In this document: piece by piece, positions 60,700 to 64,000 of the stretch
How the letters are laid out: each line of letters begins with the position of its first letter
How positions within the stretch are numbered: the stretch's first letter is position 1
Assembly (NCBI GenBank): GCA_001898145.1
Contig: MKSR01000029.1
Coordinates: 496,001-560,000, forward strand
From: Dyadobacter sp. 50-39
Lineage (GTDB): Bacteria; Bacteroidota; Bacteroidia; Cytophagales; Spirosomataceae
Direction: 5' to 3'
Length of the DNA stretch: 64,000 nucleotides
Translations under genes and position numbers: made by a program
Notes under the pieces: generated by a model
What the model saw: only the letters and a program-made list of their open reading frames with translations
Told to the model about the DNA's origin: nothing
The model's database searches: none

Positions 60700-63600
60700 T
60701 TACAATGTCAGTTTCAATGCAACCGTGAACTGCTTCTGGATAGGTTGCGCAACGCCCCCGGAGTTGAAGAACTCGGGATCCTGCCCTTTCAGCTTTTTAT
60801 CCGAATAAATCAGCCACGGGTTAATCGACGATACCTGAATGCTCGCTGCCTTAAAACCATAACGCGAAATCACCTGCAACGGCAGCTTGTAGGCCAGCGA
60901 CACGGACTTCAACCGGACGAAATCGCCTTTTGCGACGCGCTCGGTCGAATAGTTATAAATGTTGTATGGGTAGGTACCTTGCAGATAAAGCTGTTCGAGC
61001 TGATCGGAAATGGACGGTATCGCCGCCGATTTTTCATCACCCGATAGCACCCAGCGGTCCAGGAACTCCTTCGGCATGGCATCCAGGTCGCTGAATGTAC
61101 TCTTGTACAGCGGATTAAGACGTATCTTATTCCCGGCCTGATAGGTAAAGAACACATTTAGTGAGAGCCCCTTGTAAGTAAGCGTATTGTTGAAACCGCC
61201 TGTAAATGGCGGGTCTACCGGCCCTTCATATTTGAGGTACTGGATATTCTGGTCCTGCAAATACACATCCGAACTCACCTCCCCTTTTTCGTTCAGGAAT
61301 ATCGGCACACCGGTTTTGGGATTCAATGCGCGGTAGTCGATCGAGAAAAGGCTGCGCACAGGTTTGCCCTGTATGTTCGCACCTTCGGCTTTCACCAGGT
61401 CAAAAATGCCGGGGCTGTTATCCACATTCGTGATGAGTGTATGGGAATACCCGAACGTAATGCGCGAACGGAAGTCCCAGTCGCGGGTTTTAAGCAAAAC
61501 CCCGTCCACAGAGAAATCGGCGCCGTACGACTCCATATCCGCGTAGTTGGCCACCTTGTAAATCTGCCCGCCGATCCCCGAAGTCTTGATCTGGTCGATC
61601 AGGTCGAAGCTGTTGCGGATATAGCCGTCGAGCGTGAAATTGATCCGGTTGGCGAACAAACCCACGTCCAGCCCGACGTTTCCGCTGTACAGTTTTTCCC
61701 AGGTCAGCTCGGTATTCTGCAACGCCGCAAGCTGTATCGCCGATTCTTTCTCGTCCACATACGGCCTGCGGGTAATGATGCTTTGCAGCAATACCGCTGC
61801 GTTGGTAGCGGGGCCTGTATCAGCGGAAAGTCCGTAGCTCAACCGCAGGCGGCCCATGCTGAGCCATTTAAGATTTTTAAAGAAATTTTCCCGATCGAAA
61901 TTCCACGAACCCGCAACCGTGTAGGTGGGCAGCCAGCGCGCAATGGCCGACTTACCAAAGCGGTTCGAGCCGTCGTACCGCACATACCCCGTTACATTGT
62001 ACTTGCCGTCCAGCGTGTATCCAAGGCTTCCGTAGAACGCGGCAAACCGTTCGTAGTCCATCTGCATTCCGTAGTATTGGAAGTTGGTCTCGATGGTCTG
62101 TTTCAAAATGCGGTAATCCACAAAAGGTGTCCCGCCCTGGTCGTACTGGAACCCATAGCCGGTATTGTTCGAATTCTGGCGGTTGGTAAATTTCACTTCC
62201 TGCCCTACCAGTGCATTTACCTCATGCCGCTCCCCGAGTTTCTTATTGTAACGCAGGTTGTTCCTTACATTATAGAATAGCATCTGGTCCTCATTCCGGT
62301 TGTAAAAACCGCCACTGGGCAGCACCACCACCGGGTATGCATTGGGCACATCGGGATCGGTGTAAAGGTATTTATTGGCTAATGCGATCGTGGAATTGTC
62401 CGCCGCCCGGTAAGCATTGGCCATGTTGCTATGCTCGGTGATAGTATGTTCACGGCCCGTCTGGATGTACCTCAATGCACCCAGGAAATCGTAGCTCAGG
62501 TCATCGGTAATTTTGTAGGAAAGGTTTCCCTGCAATTTGATATCCGCCAATGTCAGGTTGATCCTGTTATTAGCCAATTCAGAGACAATATTGAAGGGCG
62601 CGAAATTTCTGCGGAAAAATTCCAGGTTCCCATTCTGGTCATAGGCGGTTAGCGTGCGGCTGGTATTCAACGCGTAGCTGAACGGGTTAATGTCAAAATC
62701 GCGGTCGAACTTGCCTTCTACGGGGTTGCTTCTCCTGCTCAGGGAACCCGGAGCCTGCTGGCGCCTCACCGATGCGAGAGTGGTAAGGCCGATGCTCAGA
62801 CGGTCGGAAAGCTGGTAGTTGTTATTAAAATTCAATGTATAACGTTTCACCTTGTCGGCGATCGTCCAGCCGTTATCATCCAGATAGCTCACCGACGCAT
62901 ACGAACTGGATTTTTCGGTACCGAACGAGACGCTGAGCGAGTGCTCGTGGATAAAATTTTGTTTAAAAAGCACATCGAACCAGTCGGTGTTTGCCTTGGC
63001 ATAACCGAGCAGGAAGTTCCGCTTGGCTTCGGTAGAGTTTTCAAGGGGGAAGTTACCCTGGTTATCACCCGTCATGAGGTTATACATTTTACCGTAAACG
63101 CCATAATCAGGTTTGGAAAGGATGCCCGAGTTCAGGTATCCTTTTCTTTCCAATTCTCCCAGCACCGACATCTGCTGTGCCGAGTTCATAATATTAAAAT
63201 TGCGATAAGAAGGCACCAATTGCGTGCTGAAATTACCGGAATAGGTGATTACCGGCTTACCGCTTTTCCCTTTTTTAGTAGTGATCACAATCACCCCGTT
63301 CATCGCCCGGGCACCGTACAATGCGGCGGCGGCGGCGTCTTTCAGAATATCAAATGTCTCAATGTCATTGGGGTTAAGTCCTGCAACCGCCGAACCCAGC
63401 AAGGTTGTAGGATCGCCGCTGGAAAGCTGGTCGTTTGAGATATTCACAATATCCTCCTGCACAACACCGTCGATCACCCAAAGCGGCTTATTGGCCCCAT
63501 TCAGTGAAGTGGCGCCGCGGATACGGATCTTGGGCGCTGCACCAAAGGTGCCCGATACATTCTGGATTGACACACCCGCTGCCCGGCCTTCGAGCATCCG

Positions 63601-64000
63601 GCTGACGTCTGGCAAGCCGTCTATTTTTACATCGTCCGTCTTGAGGGTTACGGCCGAACCGGTGAATTTATCTTTGTTAATCTGCTGAAAACCCGTTACC
63701 ACCACGTCCTGCAAGCCAACGGCATCTTCCACCAGCTCAATGGAGAGGCTCCGGGCTGCTTTCACCTCTTTGGGTAAAAAACCGATCATGGTTACCACAA
63801 GTGTGGCATTGTCGCTGACTCCCTGCAACAGGAACTCGCCTTTTTCATTGGTAACCGTCCCCTTCTGCAAACCTTTCACACGCACGGTCGACCCGATGAG
63901 CGGCTCTCCGGTACTGCTTTTTACGACACCTCTGACGTCGATATCGGCAGCCCATGCGAACGAAGAAAACGGAGAAACGAAAACGGACAGAAAGAAGAAA
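60700..64000 (-). CDS. SusC/RagA-family TonB-linked outer-membrane transporter (start beyond window edge)
   Basis: The frame stays open to the right edge: about 1100 residues are visible, beginning within the signal peptide (VFVSPFSSFAWA) and a carboxypeptidase-like domain (DIDVRGVVKSSTGEPLIGSTVRVKG). The plug has VRGA-type RIRGATSLNGANKPLWVIDGV and the SusC hallmark AAAALYGARAMNGVIVITTKKGK. The barrel ends QKQFTVALKLTL. An ATG must lie only a few codons beyond 64000. It is the first visible gene of the operon with SusD, the HExxH lipoprotein and DUF4302; it moves the ligand through the outer membrane with TonB energy. Confidence 0.95.
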   Translation of the reverse strand, partial: FFFLSVFVSPFSSFAWAADIDVRGVVKSSTGEPLIGSTVRVKGLQKGTVTNEKGEFLLQGVSDNATLVVTMIGFLPKEVKAARSLSIELVEDAVGLQDVVVTGFQQINKDKFTGSAVTLKTDDVKIDGLPDVSRMLEGRAAGVSIQNVSGTFGAAPKIRIRGATSLNGANKPLWVIDGVVQEDIVNISNDQLSSGDPTTLLGSAVAGLNPNDIETFDILKDAAAAALYGARAMNGVIVITTKKGKSGKPVITYSGNFSTQLVPSYRNFNIMNSAQQMSVLGELERKGYLNSGILSKPDYGVYGKMYNLMTGDNQGNFPLENSTEAKRNFLLGYAKANTDWFDVLFKQNFIHEHSLSVSFGTEKSSSYASVSYLDDNGWTIADKVKRYTLNFNNNYQLSDRLSIGLTTLASVRRQQAPGSLSRRSNPVEGKFDRDFDINPFSYALNTSRTLTAYDQNGNLEFFRRNFAPFNIVSELANNRINLTLADIKLQGNLSYKITDDLSYDFLGALRYIQTGREHTITEHSNMANAYRAADNSTIALANKYLYTDPDVPNAYPVVVLPSGGFYNRNEDQMLFYNVRNNLRYNKKLGERHEVNALVGQEVKFTNRQNSNNTGYGFQYDQGGTPFVDYRILKQTIETNFQYYGMQMDYERFAAFYGSLGYTLDGKYNVTGYVRYDGSNRFGKSAIARWLPTYTVAGSWNFDRENFFKNLKWLSMGRLRLSYGLSADTGPATNAAVLLQSIITRRPYVDEKESAIQLAALQNTELTWEKLYSGNVGLDVGLFANRINFTLDGYIRNSFDLIDQIKTSGIGGQIYKVANYADMESYGADFSVDGVLLKTRDWDFRSRITFGYSHTLITNVDNSPGIFDLVKAEGANIQGKPVRSLFSIDYRALNPKTGVPIFLNEKGEVSSDVYLQDQNIQYLKYEGPVDPPFTGGFNNTLTYKGLSLNVFFTYQAGNKIRLNPLYKSTFSDLDAMPKEFLDRWVLSGDEKSAAIPSISDQLEQLYLQGTYPYNIYNYSTERVAKGDFVRLKSVSLAYKLPLQVISRYGFKAASIQVSSINPWLIYSDKKLKGQDPEFFNSGGVAQPIQKQFTVALKLTL

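Noticed and set aside
61441-62280. 279-codon frame on the plus strand inside susC
   Set aside because: Antisense to conserved SusC barrel sequence, no domain, no promoter.

Overview
The window looks like chromosomal DNA of a Bacteroidota bacterium, most likely a Cytophagales member close to Dyadobacter or Spirosoma. The evidence is SusC/SusD and carboxypeptidase-regulatory-domain TonB receptors, GH127 and GH92 glycosidases, DUF4302 and import-associated HExxH lipoproteins, start sites with A-rich leaders instead of Shine-Dalgarno sites, and Bacteroidota-type promoters (TTG-N20-TAnnTTTG). This placement comes from family content, not from a search. I saw no tRNA or rRNA gene, CRISPR array, phage or insertion sequence.

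Layout. 1-4167 (minus): a MacAB-like export operon (hlyD-type adaptor, ABC ATPase, a periplasmic protein of unknown function, an FtsX-type permease cut by the window edge). A sigma-54 response regulator (4168-5538) diverges from it, and the shared intergenic region carries two tandem inverted repeats and a near-consensus -24/-12 promoter. 5632-12261: a GH127 arabinofuranosidase, three stress-type genes (LEA type 2, YciF-like, FMN-binding general stress protein) and a TonB receptor. 12328-16059 (minus): a complete thiamin salvage set (thiM, thiE, thiD, tenA) followed by a VapBC-type toxin-antitoxin pair. 16162-23531: a HAD phosphatase, an orphan NtrB-like kinase that may partner the distant sigma-54 regulator, two APC permeases, a secreted phosphodiesterase-like protein and an orphan LytTR regulator. 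23965-33000: housekeeping and cell-wall genes (namZ, a radical SAM protein, M42 peptidase, greA, fmt, folA, hslU), two palindromic repeats, and a structured leader with its own terminator upstream of greA. 33040-44675: a GH92 mannosidase with a cytochrome c, a siderophore-type TonB receptor, an FGGY kinase, a phosphoesterase, a DinB protein, a GT2, pgeF and a histone-H1-like protein.

44815-56924: a TrmH-type methyltransferase and a NarL-type response regulator, then a surface-polysaccharide locus on both strands: acyltransferase, UDP-GlcNAc 2-epimerase, flippase, three methyltransferases, three glycosyltransferases and a nucleotide-sugar dehydrogenase. No polymerase or initiating transferase is visible, so part of the pathway must lie elsewhere. 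56938-64000 (minus): an import operon susC-susD-HExxH lipoprotein-DUF4302 lipoprotein, whose SusC gene runs off the right edge.

The most interesting signals are the sigma-54 control region of the export operon, arrays of GCCGANN heptamers in both orientations between hlyD and its ABC ATPase gene, the terminated leader RNA with two tiny ORFs before greA, and the SusCD-metallohydrolase-DUF4302 operon of unknown substrate.
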